Shown in pieces: positions 1 through 5,471 of a stretch of 5,487 nt of DNA; position 1 is the stretch's first letter; every line of letters begins with the position of its first letter. Under the pieces are notes generated by a model that did no database searches, had not been told where the DNA came from, and saw nothing but the letters and a program-made list of their open reading frames with translations. This stretch comes from CAYGBW01 sp964348185 (GTDB taxonomy: Bacteria > Desulfobacterota > BSN033 > WVXP01), in assembly GCA_964348185.1 (NCBI GenBank), contig CAYGBW010000099.1, positions 1 to 5,487 on the forward strand, read 5' to 3'. The position numbers and the translations under genes are program-made.

Positions 1-20
1 CTGGCCGACACTGGCCAGGG

Positions 21-44
21 AAAAACTGCTCGCCCCGCGGGCAG
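21..44 (-). terminator. Intrinsic (Rho-independent) terminator of the transglycosylase gene
   Basis: Read on the minus strand, CTGCCCGC (44-37) pairs with GCGAGCAG (33-26) across a three-base GGG loop, giving an 8-bp GC-rich stem with one G-T pair. The stem is followed directly by TTTTT (25-21). It lies about 70 nt beyond the stop of the SLT gene, in the right orientation. The plus strand has no T-run after the stem, so it acts in one direction only. Confidence 0.75.
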
Positions 45-115
45 CTCAAATATATGTCAATTCATCTTTTCGTTGGTAGGAATAGCCGTTAACGCGGAAG
101 GTTCAGGCTATTGAA

Positions 116-757
116 TTACCTCTTATAGGCTCGGTAGAAACTGAGGACTTTCTGGACATAACGCTGGGTTTCATTGTAGGGAGGAATCGATTTGAATTCC
201 AAGACTGCGTTTTTCCCCGCATTGTAGGCGGCAAGGGAGAGTTTCAGGTCGTTTTGAAAGGTCCCTAAAAGCTCCCTGAAATGTCTGACCCCGGCGTCGA
301 TATTCTCCCTCGGGTCGAAGGCGTCAATCACAGAGAGATTGTCTGCTGTTTGGGGCATCAATTGCATCAGGCCCATCGCCCCCGCCCGGGAGACAGCCCG
401 AGGATCAAAACTCGATTCGGCCCGAATGATCGCCTTGATGAGAGCGAAGTCAACACCGTATTGGTGGGCAGCATCTTCGATCAGGTGGTCGAACTGGTCG
501 TCTGCATAGTACTCGAAATAAATGTCGGTCTCCTCTCTTATGTAAAGGACGTATCGCGAATTGGTCGGAACATTGGAAAAGTGAATGACACCGTTCTCGT
601 CAATATACCGGTAGATCCCTGCCTGGGCTCGGGTTCCCGGGACCAAAAGAATCACGCTGAGACTCCCCAGGACAATCCATGGCATCATCCGGCGCAGTCC
701 CCGGGGGTTTCCCCTCCATTGCCCTTGGGGCATAGCGTCTGGACCATTTGCAGCCAT
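116..757 (-). CDS. DUF4124-SLT lytic transglycosylase, exported
   Basis: Predicted exported lytic transglycosylase of the Slt/MltC-like family (lysozyme-like fold), which cleaves the MurNAc-GlcNAc bond of peptidoglycan in the periplasm. Residues 22-46 form a signal peptide (basic RR, hydrophobic stretch, probable cleavage after AQA46), preceded by an unusually long n-region. Residues 47-75 match DUF4124 (GIYRYIDENGVIHFSN). The SLT domain fills about 88-213: catalytic Glu114 in AESSFDP, GLMQLMP at 129-135, and AYNAG at 177-181, ending in the usual PPYNETQRYVQKVL segment. All key motifs are intact and the length (213 aa) is normal for this compact architecture. The ATG at 757 has AAAGGA 7 nt upstream; Met24 or Met25 would give a more typical signal peptide and remains an alternative. 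It is separated by 217 nt from DUF488 upstream and ends at a terminator, so it may be its own unit. Domain identity is confident; the cellular role is not known. Confidence 0.93.
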   Translation of the reverse strand: MAANGPDAMPQGQWRGNPRGLRRMMPWIVLGSLSVILLVPGTRAQAGIYRYIDENGVIHFSNVPTNSRYVLYIREETDIYFEYYADDQFDHLIEDAAHQYGVDFALIKAIIRAESSFDPRAVSRAGAMGLMQLMPQTADNLSVIDAFDPRENIDAGVRHFRELLGTFQNDLKLSLAAYNAGKNAVLEFKSIPPYNETQRYVQKVLSFYRAYKR

Positions 758-974
758 TTTCTAATCCTTTCAGATCGCGGTCATTTGCAATCTGAATGCC
801 AAATCTCCGCCAAGAGGCTCTGAGCGCCAGAGATGTCTAGAATCAACAGGCTCCGAACCCTAAAGGTCGAACAAACACAGCTCCTCCCATGAATTGCCTC
901 CACGAAGGGGTGATAGTGGCCGGTTTTCAACCATCAGGTCTGAAATTTCTGATCATTTCTTAGCTCAACCTTAC
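758..974. other. Intergenic region without a recognised gene
   Basis: This 217-nt gap lies between the DUF488 stop and the transglycosylase start. Apart from the ribosome binding site I see only a short hairpin (CTCTG 818-822 with CAGAG 828-832). I found no intrinsic terminator with a T-run and no convincing -35/-10 pair. A promoter for the transglycosylase may be here, but I cannot point to it. Confidence 0.5.
765..770 (-). promoter_or_regulatory. Ribosome binding site of the transglycosylase gene
   Basis: Minus-strand AAAGGA lies 7 nt before the ATG at 757. It supports this start over the internal Met24/Met25 codons, although those would give a shorter and more typical signal-peptide n-region. 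Confidence 0.55.
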
Positions 975-1466
975 TCAAGACCGCGCAGGGCGATCCTCCT
1001 TTCCACCCTGTCTCCCCTTCCAGATTCTGTCCTTCTCAATGATGTGGACGACGTGCCACTGCTTTTTCTCAAGCGTTGCGCCGATGAACCTCCGGTGGCA
1101 TTTCCACGGAAGTCGCTCAGCGCAGATGAAAACCGTCGTCTCTTTGCTAGCCAACGAAATCAGAGCCTCGACTCCCCGTTTGAACCCGGCCGAGTCCATA
1201 TAGGCCTCGTACCCTCCCCTCCGGTATCCTCCAAGATCGTGGCCTAAATAGTCGTATCCAAGGCCCCTGTCCCTCAAGGCCGCCTCCAGATTCTCTTTTC
1301 TGAAATGTTCTTGCCGGCTTGTGGGAAATCGCCTCACATCGATAACCCTGAGAATGCCGTAGGAATCCAGGATCTCCATAAACTCTTGGAGACTCCGGGT
1401 ACTCGTTCCCAGCGTATATATGGTGGATGGGCAGGCTTCCTTTCCTTGAAAAGGGTCGTTAGTCAA
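975..1466 (-). CDS. DUF488 family protein
   Basis: A DUF488 protein of 163 residues; the family is widespread in bacteria and archaea and its biochemical activity is not established as far as I know. Visible family landmarks are the N-terminal IYTLGTSTR (16-24), DVRRFPTSR (43-51), YDYLGHDLGG (71-80) and the C-terminal CAERLPWKCHRR block (115-126), with C115, C123 and H124 as candidate functional residues. The family usually reads GHS in the first motif, whereas this protein has GTS (Thr21), an unusual substitution. The start is TTG at 1466; an ATG a little upstream is in frame but cut off by TGA, so it cannot serve. The start lies inside the end of the Clp1-like gene (8-nt overlap), with only a poorly spaced GAGG, which suggests translation is coupled to the upstream gene. 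The last 15 or so residues are basic and low in complexity. Family assignment is firm; function is unknown. Confidence 0.88.
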   Translation of the reverse strand: MTNDPFQGKEACPSTIYTLGTSTRSLQEFMEILDSYGILRVIDVRRFPTSRQEHFRKENLEAALRDRGLGYDYLGHDLGGYRRGGYEAYMDSAGFKRGVEALISLASKETTVFICAERLPWKCHRRFIGATLEKKQWHVVHIIEKDRIWKGRQGGKEDRPARS

Positions 1467-2376
1467 ACCTCAGTACTCGCTCCCCATTGGTCTCTTCTGA
1501 CAGGTCGATAACGATGCGGCCCAGGCGAACGGTTCGAACCTTCTCTAGATCTGCACCGGAGGGGACAAGACATGAGAGAACCCTTTTCATGGGATCCAGC
1601 GTCTCGAGGATGCCAAGGGCCACGAGATAGTTGTCTGGGCCATTCAAACCCAAGAGGAGCCCCTGCAACTCTTCCTGGGGCCTCTCAGAGATTCGAACGC
1701 GATGGGTTCCGGTGAGGCTGATCCCCTTTAGATCCAGCCGGTGTAGACGAAGGGTCTCGAAATACTTCTGAAACCGTTTCCATCGATAGCGCCGCCTCTC
1801 CTCTTGAGAACGTGTTTGGACGCGCGAGGGAGAAGAAATCCGATGAATCACGACGTTCTCACGATCTTCCTGGGTCCTTAGAATCGGTTCGATTTCATGC
1901 CCTTGCTGCACAGCCACAATATGGTAGGGATATAGAAGATCCATCTTTTGATATTTCAGTTCAAGTGCCTCTTCACCCGTCACATATCCTGTTGTGTCGA
2001 GAATGGCAATCCGATCTCGGTCGAGCTGGGACCTTTCCAGAAGCCGCTTCAGGCCCACAAGGGTTTCCAACGCGTGCCCTCTCGGAGAGGTCGACCCGAT
2101 AAAATACACGCCCCTGAGTCGGGGTTCTTCGAGGTCTGGTGTGGGGCAATCAAACGTCGCCAGACCCTGCGTGGTTGGCGGTCCCAAGATCGACTGGCCC
2201 ATGTCTCCATCAATATAGGCCACCCCTTCGCCGCGGCTCGAGAGCTCTTGAACCAGGAACCTCGTCAGCGTTGTTTTGCCGCTGTCTGGGGCCCCGAGGA
2301 CCATTACGGTGCCTCTCCGCTCCTGGATTCTTGTGACAAGCGTTCGCCACTCCTCAGGTACCTCAACCGTGGTCAA
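1459..2376 (-). CDS. Clp1/Grc3-type polynucleotide 5'-hydroxyl kinase-like P-loop ATPase
   Basis: Resembles the Clp1/Grc3/NOL9 family, whose characterised members phosphorylate 5'-OH ends of RNA (some also DNA) in tRNA or rRNA processing. Over 305 residues it shows a Walker A motif GAPDSGKT (28-35, Lys34), the family's DGDMGQS segment (56-62), a Walker B-like strand ILDTTGYV (125-132) and an arginine-rich lid-like helix RSQEERRRYRWKRFQKYF (189-206). A beta-rich C-terminal part (about 215-305) would fit the C-terminal domain of archaeal and bacterial homologues. The start is TTG at 2376, chosen because GGAAAGGG sits 7 nt upstream and no ATG or GTG occurs in frame before the preceding stop. Its end overlaps DUF488 by 8 nt, so the two are probably co-expressed. 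The family is best known in eukaryotes and archaea and is patchy in bacteria. Kinase activity is inferred from motifs; a different nucleotide-dependent role is possible. Confidence 0.82.
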   Translation of the reverse strand: MTTVEVPEEWRTLVTRIQERRGTVMVLGAPDSGKTTLTRFLVQELSSRGEGVAYIDGDMGQSILGPPTTQGLATFDCPTPDLEEPRLRGVYFIGSTSPRGHALETLVGLKRLLERSQLDRDRIAILDTTGYVTGEEALELKYQKMDLLYPYHIVAVQQGHEIEPILRTQEDRENVVIHRISSPSRVQTRSQEERRRYRWKRFQKYFETLRLHRLDLKGISLTGTHRVRISERPQEELQGLLLGLNGPDNYLVALGILETLDPMKRVLSCLVPSGADLEKVRTVRLGRIVIDLSEETNGERVLRFD

Positions 2377-2383
2377 CCGATTT

Positions 2384-2391
2384 CCCTTTCC
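2384..2391 (-). promoter_or_regulatory. Ribosome binding site deciding the TTG start of the Clp1-like gene
   Basis: Minus-strand GGAAAGGG ends 7 nt before the TTG at 2376. It is the only strong Shine-Dalgarno-like match near the N-terminus and fixes the unusual start codon. Confidence 0.6.
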
Positions 2392-2517
2392 AAAATGATT
2401 TGAAAACTCAGAGCATGGTTGATCATGACCAAATTACTAAAAGGACATGGCTGGCGATCCCTTTGGATATCCCCTCTTACAGTGAGAAGATCTTCCTAAG
2501 GCGGCGTTCGGTCGCAG

Positions 2518-2648
2518 CCAAATCCGAATATCGAAATCCGAGACAATTTCAAAACCCTAAATACAAATGTCCCCCGCTTGAGTTTTGAATTTCGTTCATT
2601 TGATATTAGAGTTTGTTTCGGATTTCTATATTCGAATTTAGGATTTCT
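2518..2648. repeat. AT-rich intergenic inverted-repeat element
   Basis: Two long arms face each other around a short centre. The 21 nt at 2526-2546 (GAATATCGAAATCCGAG...) are complementary to 2613-2633 at 19 of 21 positions. A second block, CTAAATACAAATG (2557-2569), matches the complement of 2597-2609 at 10 of 13 positions. AAATCC (2520-2525) recurs inverted at 2641-2646, with a 7-nt insertion on the right. The stretch is much more AT-rich than its surroundings and has no ORF. From memory, very similar sequences rich in TTCGGATTTCGATATTCG are scattered in high copy between genes of many sulfate-reducer-like genomes, so I read it as one copy of a dispersed element. A single window cannot prove copy number. 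Confidence 0.75.
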
Positions 2649-2677
2649 TGTACTGAGTCTTTACCCGCGGACTTGTA

Positions 2678-2702
2678 TTCGCCTCCATTCCCCGAGGGCG
2701 AA
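2678..2702. other. Hairpin downstream of the radical SAM gene, possible weak transcription stop
   Basis: TTCGCC (2678-2683) pairs perfectly with GGCGAA (2697-2702) around a 13-nt loop that could pair further with mismatches. It starts 20 nt beyond the radical SAM stop codon. On the minus strand it is followed by ATACAAG and not by a T-run, so it is not a canonical terminator; it could protect the mRNA 3' end or assist Rho-dependent ending. Confidence 0.35.
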
Positions 2703-2722
2703 AACTTTGGCGGCCTACGGTG

Positions 2723-3844
2723 CTAGCGGAGTAGATGAACATTGCCGATTCTTGCCCGTTCAAGGCCTTCTTCACGAGCGGCGTTCAGGCAGCGACTCGC
2801 CAGGGCCTTTGAAGTATGGGGCAGATCCTCCATGACAAACTGAGGGGAGAAGGCCAGGAGGGCATAGGGAATGGCCACATCCAGTGACGCGATGAACCTG
2901 GCTATACCCCGAACTTCCATCTCGTCGACATATCCCGGGACCAGCAGGGTGCTGGCGATCAGGGGCGGAGGATCCGGCCGCTCCATGATCCGGCCTGCAA
3001 CATAGGCAAAGTTCTCTAATGTTCTCCTGTTCCCGACACCACACAGGGCCCGGTGGACGTCCTCGTTCCAGGACTTGAGGTCAAACTTGATGCACCCTCC
3101 CGAGGACCAGGACAGGTCGATCGCCCTTCTCAAAAGGCGAGGATCCATGGATCCATTGGTCTCCCAACATATTCTGAGGATTCGATTCCTACTGTGTTTG
3201 AGCGCCAACCTGGACACGGAAAGAGCATGGTGGAGTTGAGGCGTCGGGTCTCCCCCAAAGTAACAGATACAGCCGGTCGAAGGAGTGACAGAGTCGGCTA
3301 ACTCCTGAGGCGTGGTCGCCTCCTGACGGCTGATGCGTTGCCGAAAGCTCCAGTTCTGGCAGAAGAGACAGTCAAAACTGCAGCCCTCGTAAAAAACGGC
3401 AAGGTTCTGAAAGCCGAACTCCGGTCCGGGGCGATGTGCAAACCGCGGATAACCCGCAGCCGTACCTCCAGGACAGACCCAGCTGGCCACGCAATTGGTG
3501 GGCAGGGGATCATCATACCAGGAGACTTTGCCCCACCTTGGAGAAACGCCGATCAGTCTGCCCTTCTCGTTGCGTTTGAGGCCGCAGTAACTGATCTCTC
3601 CCTCAGGGATGGAACACATGTTTGAGCAGGTCTTGCAGACCACGCCCGAACAATCTCTGGGAACAACCGCTGGGAGGCCAAAGGGAGATCTTGATCGCTC
3701 GTGAGCCTCCTGTACGATGGGGTCCACCTCTCGGGGAGCGTTCCTGATGCAGTCAAGACATACCGGAAGGATCCGGGAGAGAGAGACATTTGCCCTCCCG
3801 CAGATTCGACACCCCCTAACACCCCTGTCGTCGGTGTCACCCAT
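2723..3844 (-). CDS. Radical SAM protein, PflA/AmrS-like, with N-terminal zinc-ribbon-like cysteines
   Basis: A radical SAM enzyme of 373 residues, closest in layout to the pyruvate-formate-lyase-activating-enzyme-like proteins that include AmrS of the AmmeMemoRadiSam set. The [4Fe-4S] motif is C155-x3-C159-x2-C162 (CSFDCLFC) followed by QNW. GGDPTPQ (197-203) corresponds to the GGE SAM-binding motif, with Asp for Glu. WETNG (227-231), KFDLKSWNEDVHRALCG (253-269) and STLLVPGYVDE (298-308) are typical of the barrel, and the protein ends soon after the IGN motif. Ahead of it lie two cysteine sets: C12/C15 with C29/C32, like a zinc ribbon, and C70, C73, C77, C87, as in the N-terminus of AmrS-like proteins. 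The ATG at 3844 is the first possible start after an in-frame TAG; the ribosome binding site is weak (AGGG about 10 nt away). Substrate unknown. A glycyl-radical-enzyme activase is possible, but no partner enzyme is in view. Confidence 0.88.
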   Translation of the reverse strand: MGDTDDRGVRGCRICGRANVSLSRILPVCLDCIRNAPREVDPIVQEAHERSRSPFGLPAVVPRDCSGVVCKTCSNMCSIPEGEISYCGLKRNEKGRLIGVSPRWGKVSWYDDPLPTNCVASWVCPGGTAAGYPRFAHRPGPEFGFQNLAVFYEGCSFDCLFCQNWSFRQRISRQEATTPQELADSVTPSTGCICYFGGDPTPQLHHALSVSRLALKHSRNRILRICWETNGSMDPRLLRRAIDLSWSSGGCIKFDLKSWNEDVHRALCGVGNRRTLENFAYVAGRIMERPDPPPLIASTLLVPGYVDEMEVRGIARFIASLDVAIPYALLAFSPQFVMEDLPHTSKALASRCLNAAREEGLERARIGNVHLLR

Positions 3845-3987
3845 GGAAAACTAACCCTGCGGCGACCTTTGCTCACCCCATGGCGAGGCTCTGCGAGACC
3901 TGGCGCGGGCCGGCCACCTGAACTCCGAGCAGGCCCAAGACATGTAACTGAATGGATTCCCGAATCGTCTCACTCTAAACAAGAGGC
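3845..3987. other. Intergenic gap between the EF-Tu-like and radical SAM genes
   Basis: These 143 nt are GC-rich and hold no recognisable promoter, terminator with T-run or RNA gene. A plus-strand frame stays open from 3855 to the stop at 3945-3947 with codon-like composition but has no usable start. The gap is short enough that the radical SAM gene may be read through from the upstream genes. Confidence 0.4.
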
Positions 3988-4242
3988 CTAATCCGTCACC
4001 TTGTAAACCGTATCGTGTTCCCTCACCCGTTCCCGGGTTTGGACACCCACATCTGCCCCTGGGCCTGCGGTGTCGACGTTCTTATTCTCAATCTGCATGG
4101 AACCGACTTCTTGGGTGAAATCTGTGGTGTGCCCCTGAATGTGGATGGTGTCTCCCACCGCAAGGCTCCCTTCCAATCGAATCGCTGCCACACTGATCTT
4201 TGAAAAGTACTTGATCACTTTTCCGACTTTTTCCTCTGCCAT
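3988..4242 (-). CDS. Small EF-Tu domain 2-like protein (translation-factor-like beta-barrel)
   Basis: An 84-residue protein that resembles domain 2 of EF-Tu-type GTPases standing alone, the group often labelled translation elongation factor-like protein. The pattern is a run of short beta strands: GKVIKYFSKISVAAIRL (7-23), LAVGDTIHIQGHTTDFTQEVGSMQIEN (27-53) and VGVQTRERVREHDTVYKV (65-82). The VGDTI turn and the GADVGV...V..HD.VYKV end are typical of the fold. There is no G domain, so it cannot be a GTPase, and there are no cysteines, signal peptide or membrane segment, so it should be cytoplasmic. The ATG at 4242 has a strong AAAGGGGG 6 nt upstream. It follows the GT9 stop by only 39 nt, so the two are likely co-transcribed. 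Similar folds occur as accessory domains in U32 peptidases and RNA-modifying proteins; a role in RNA or ribosome contact is inference only. Confidence 0.82.
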   Translation of the reverse strand: MAEEKVGKVIKYFSKISVAAIRLEGSLAVGDTIHIQGHTTDFTQEVGSMQIENKNVDTAGPGADVGVQTRERVREHDTVYKVTD

Positions 4243-4248
4243 GAAAGA

Positions 4249-4256
4249 CCCCCTTT
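4249..4256 (-). promoter_or_regulatory. Strong ribosome binding site of the EF-Tu domain 2-like gene
   Basis: Minus-strand AAAGGGGG is separated by 6 nt from the ATG at 4242. It is the best Shine-Dalgarno match in the window and suggests this small protein is well translated relative to its neighbours. Confidence 0.65.
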
Positions 4257-4281
4257 CTCTGCCCCTTGTTTTTCTATATTA

Positions 4282-5382
4282 TCACGGGAGGGCACTTGTG
4301 GCCCTTAGGTTTTGCTGCAAAAGAAATCGACGGGCTTCAGCACGACAAGGCCCTTTGCCCCTTTTCCCGATGATCCGACAGACGGCACGGCAGATCTCCT
4401 CCACTGAAATCTCCATGAGGCAGCGTCGAAACGGGCACTGGAACATGGTCGGTCGATCGCAGGGTGAACAGGGAACAGCCCTCCGAATCAGGCTCACCTC
4501 CCCTCCCCTGGGACCCCACCTGATCGGATCACTGGGACCAAATATGGCCACCACAGGCACTCCGAGGGCTGCGGCCATGTGGGTGATGCCGGAATCATTT
4601 CCGATAAAGACAGAACACCGCTCAAGAATGGCTCCCACATGGGGAAGGGAAAGCCCGTCGAGAATAACCGGCCCTTTCGACCCATGGGTTCTCAGAAACT
4701 CCTCCTTGGTGTCTTCCTCTCCAGGACCCATGATCCAGAGCATCTTGGCCTGGTGGTCTGCAACGAGTGTCTCAGCAAGTTCCAGAAACCTCTCCGGGGG
4801 CCAGGTCTTGGCGCGACTCCCACTTCCGGGATGAATGGCTATCAAAAGGGCATCAGGCTCAATGCCACGGTCCTTCAAGAAGGCCTCCCCCTTCTCACGA
4901 TCCCTATTCTGGAGGTACAATCTGGGCCGATCCGTGTGAACCGGCACCCCTAGGCCGCGGGGGAGGGAGAGTAGATGATCAACCATATGAAACGCCTTCC
5001 CTTGAGGAGGGAAAGGTGGGATAACGACGACCCGCCCTCGGCTAATCTTCCGTAGATTCTCGGCAAAGGGATTCCGATTCGAGCTGACCGCGCCAATCAA
5101 CTGGAATCTCCTCAGGAAGTCCCTGAGAGAGGGAGGATACTCGTGCCCCCCTTGATAGAGTAAAGCTATGTCTGCCCTGTCCACGGACACGATGGCATCG
5201 GCGTAATATCGGTTTCTAACCACCTCCAAAACCCGGGGGTAACCCATAAGGGTCAGGTGGGCATCTGGAAAAGCCCGGCGCAGACAAGCCAAGGCGGGCA
5301 GGCAGCAGATGAAATCACCCAGAGCCCCCTGATGGATGATGAGGATTTTCTCGATAGATCGGTCCAATCTAGACGTATCCAA
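4282..5382 (-). CDS. Glycosyltransferase family 9 protein (ADP-heptose:LPS heptosyltransferase-like)
   Basis: A GT9 enzyme of 366 residues, the family of heptosyltransferases I/II (WaaC, WaaF), which add heptose from ADP-heptose to the LPS core on the cytoplasmic face of the inner membrane. The N-terminal Rossmann domain opens with KILIIHQGALGDFICCLPAL (12-31), in which Asp23 matches the catalytic Asp of the family. The C-terminal domain shows IHPGSGSRAKTWPPERF (183-199) and the donor-binding block FIGNDSGITHMAAALGVPVV (259-278) followed by FGPSDP. A cysteine set C305, C308, C316, C321 follows, a pattern often seen in this family. The last 25 or so residues form a basic tail. The start is taken as TTG at 5382, with GGAG 9 nt upstream; no ATG or GTG exists in frame before the upstream TAG, and a second TTG at 5367 is possible. 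Acceptor and donor sugars cannot be read from sequence; the family call is firm. Confidence 0.93.
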   Translation of the reverse strand: MDTSRLDRSIEKILIIHQGALGDFICCLPALACLRRAFPDAHLTLMGYPRVLEVVRNRYYADAIVSVDRADIALLYQGGHEYPPSLRDFLRRFQLIGAVSSNRNPFAENLRKISRGRVVVIPPFPPQGKAFHMVDHLLSLPRGLGVPVHTDRPRLYLQNRDREKGEAFLKDRGIEPDALLIAIHPGSGSRAKTWPPERFLELAETLVADHQAKMLWIMGPGEEDTKEEFLRTHGSKGPVILDGLSLPHVGAILERCSVFIGNDSGITHMAAALGVPVVAIFGPSDPIRWGPRGGEVSLIRRAVPCSPCDRPTMFQCPFRRCLMEISVEEICRAVCRIIGKRGKGPCRAEARRFLLQQNLRATSALP

Positions 5383-5391
5383 TCTTCTTGA

Positions 5392-5395
5392 CTCC
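5392..5395 (-). promoter_or_regulatory. Probable ribosome binding site of the GT9 gene
   Basis: Minus-strand GGAG lies 9 nt before the TTG at 5382. It favours this start over the TTG at 5367, which has no comparable match, but the element is only four bases long. Confidence 0.4.
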
Positions 5396-5442
5396 GCAAG
5401 TAGCCATGAGGAGTCACGCCTTTCTCGTCTCTCAGGAAGGAA

Positions 5443-5471
5443 ATTTAAATCGATCGATGGAGCCTTGTCAA
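5443..5471 (-). promoter_or_regulatory. Sigma70-type promoter upstream of the GT9 gene
   Basis: On the minus strand TTGACA (5471-5466) matches the -35 consensus exactly. It is followed by a 17-nt spacer and TTAAAT (5448-5443), which matches TATAAT at four of six bases. Transcription would begin near 5436, giving a leader of about 54 nt before the TTG start. The spacer includes the self-complementary ATCGATCGAT (5449-5458), which could be an operator or chance. This promoter would serve GT9 and probably the EF-Tu-like gene. Confidence 0.5.

Larger units (their letters stand above)
2377..2722. other. 346-nt intergenic region between the radical SAM and Clp1-like genes
   Basis: No coding potential that I would defend. 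It contains, from right to left, a GC-rich hairpin just after the radical SAM stop (2678-2702), the AT-rich inverted repeat (2518-2648), about 120 nt of ordinary sequence with a near-palindrome TGGTTGATCATGACCA (2415-2430), and the ribosome binding site of the Clp1-like gene. I see no clear -35/-10 pair for the Clp1-DUF488 unit, although its promoter would be expected here. Confidence 0.6.

Noticed and set aside
281..823. 180-codon plus-strand open frame opposite the transglycosylase gene
   Set aside because: The minus strand carries intact catalytic motifs of an SLT domain; the plus-strand peptide shows no recognisable family pattern.
894..1247. 117-codon plus-strand open frame opposite DUF488
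   Set aside because: It overlaps the conserved DUF488 coding sequence on the other strand and its composition is not protein-like.
1484..1486. ATG as a possible earlier start for DUF488
   Set aside because: It is in frame but a TGA follows four codons later, before the TTG at 1466.
2415..2430. Near-palindrome TGGTTGATCATGACCA upstream of the Clp1-like gene as an operator
   Set aside because: Symmetry breaks in the centre, no promoter can be recognised next to it, and one 16-nt site is within chance.
2518..2648. CRISPR array or small RNA gene in the AT-rich region
   Set aside because: There is one inverted pair and no direct repeats with regular spacers; no promoter-terminator pair frames it as an RNA gene.
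3298..3876. Other-frame minus-strand open frames within and just upstream of the radical SAM gene
   Set aside because: They overlap the frame that carries the conserved cysteine clusters and show no family features.
4139..4834. 231-codon plus-strand open frame opposite the GT9 gene
   Set aside because: It runs antisense over the well-supported GT9 and EF-Tu-like genes, has no domain-like sequence and looks like a mirror effect of GC-biased codons.
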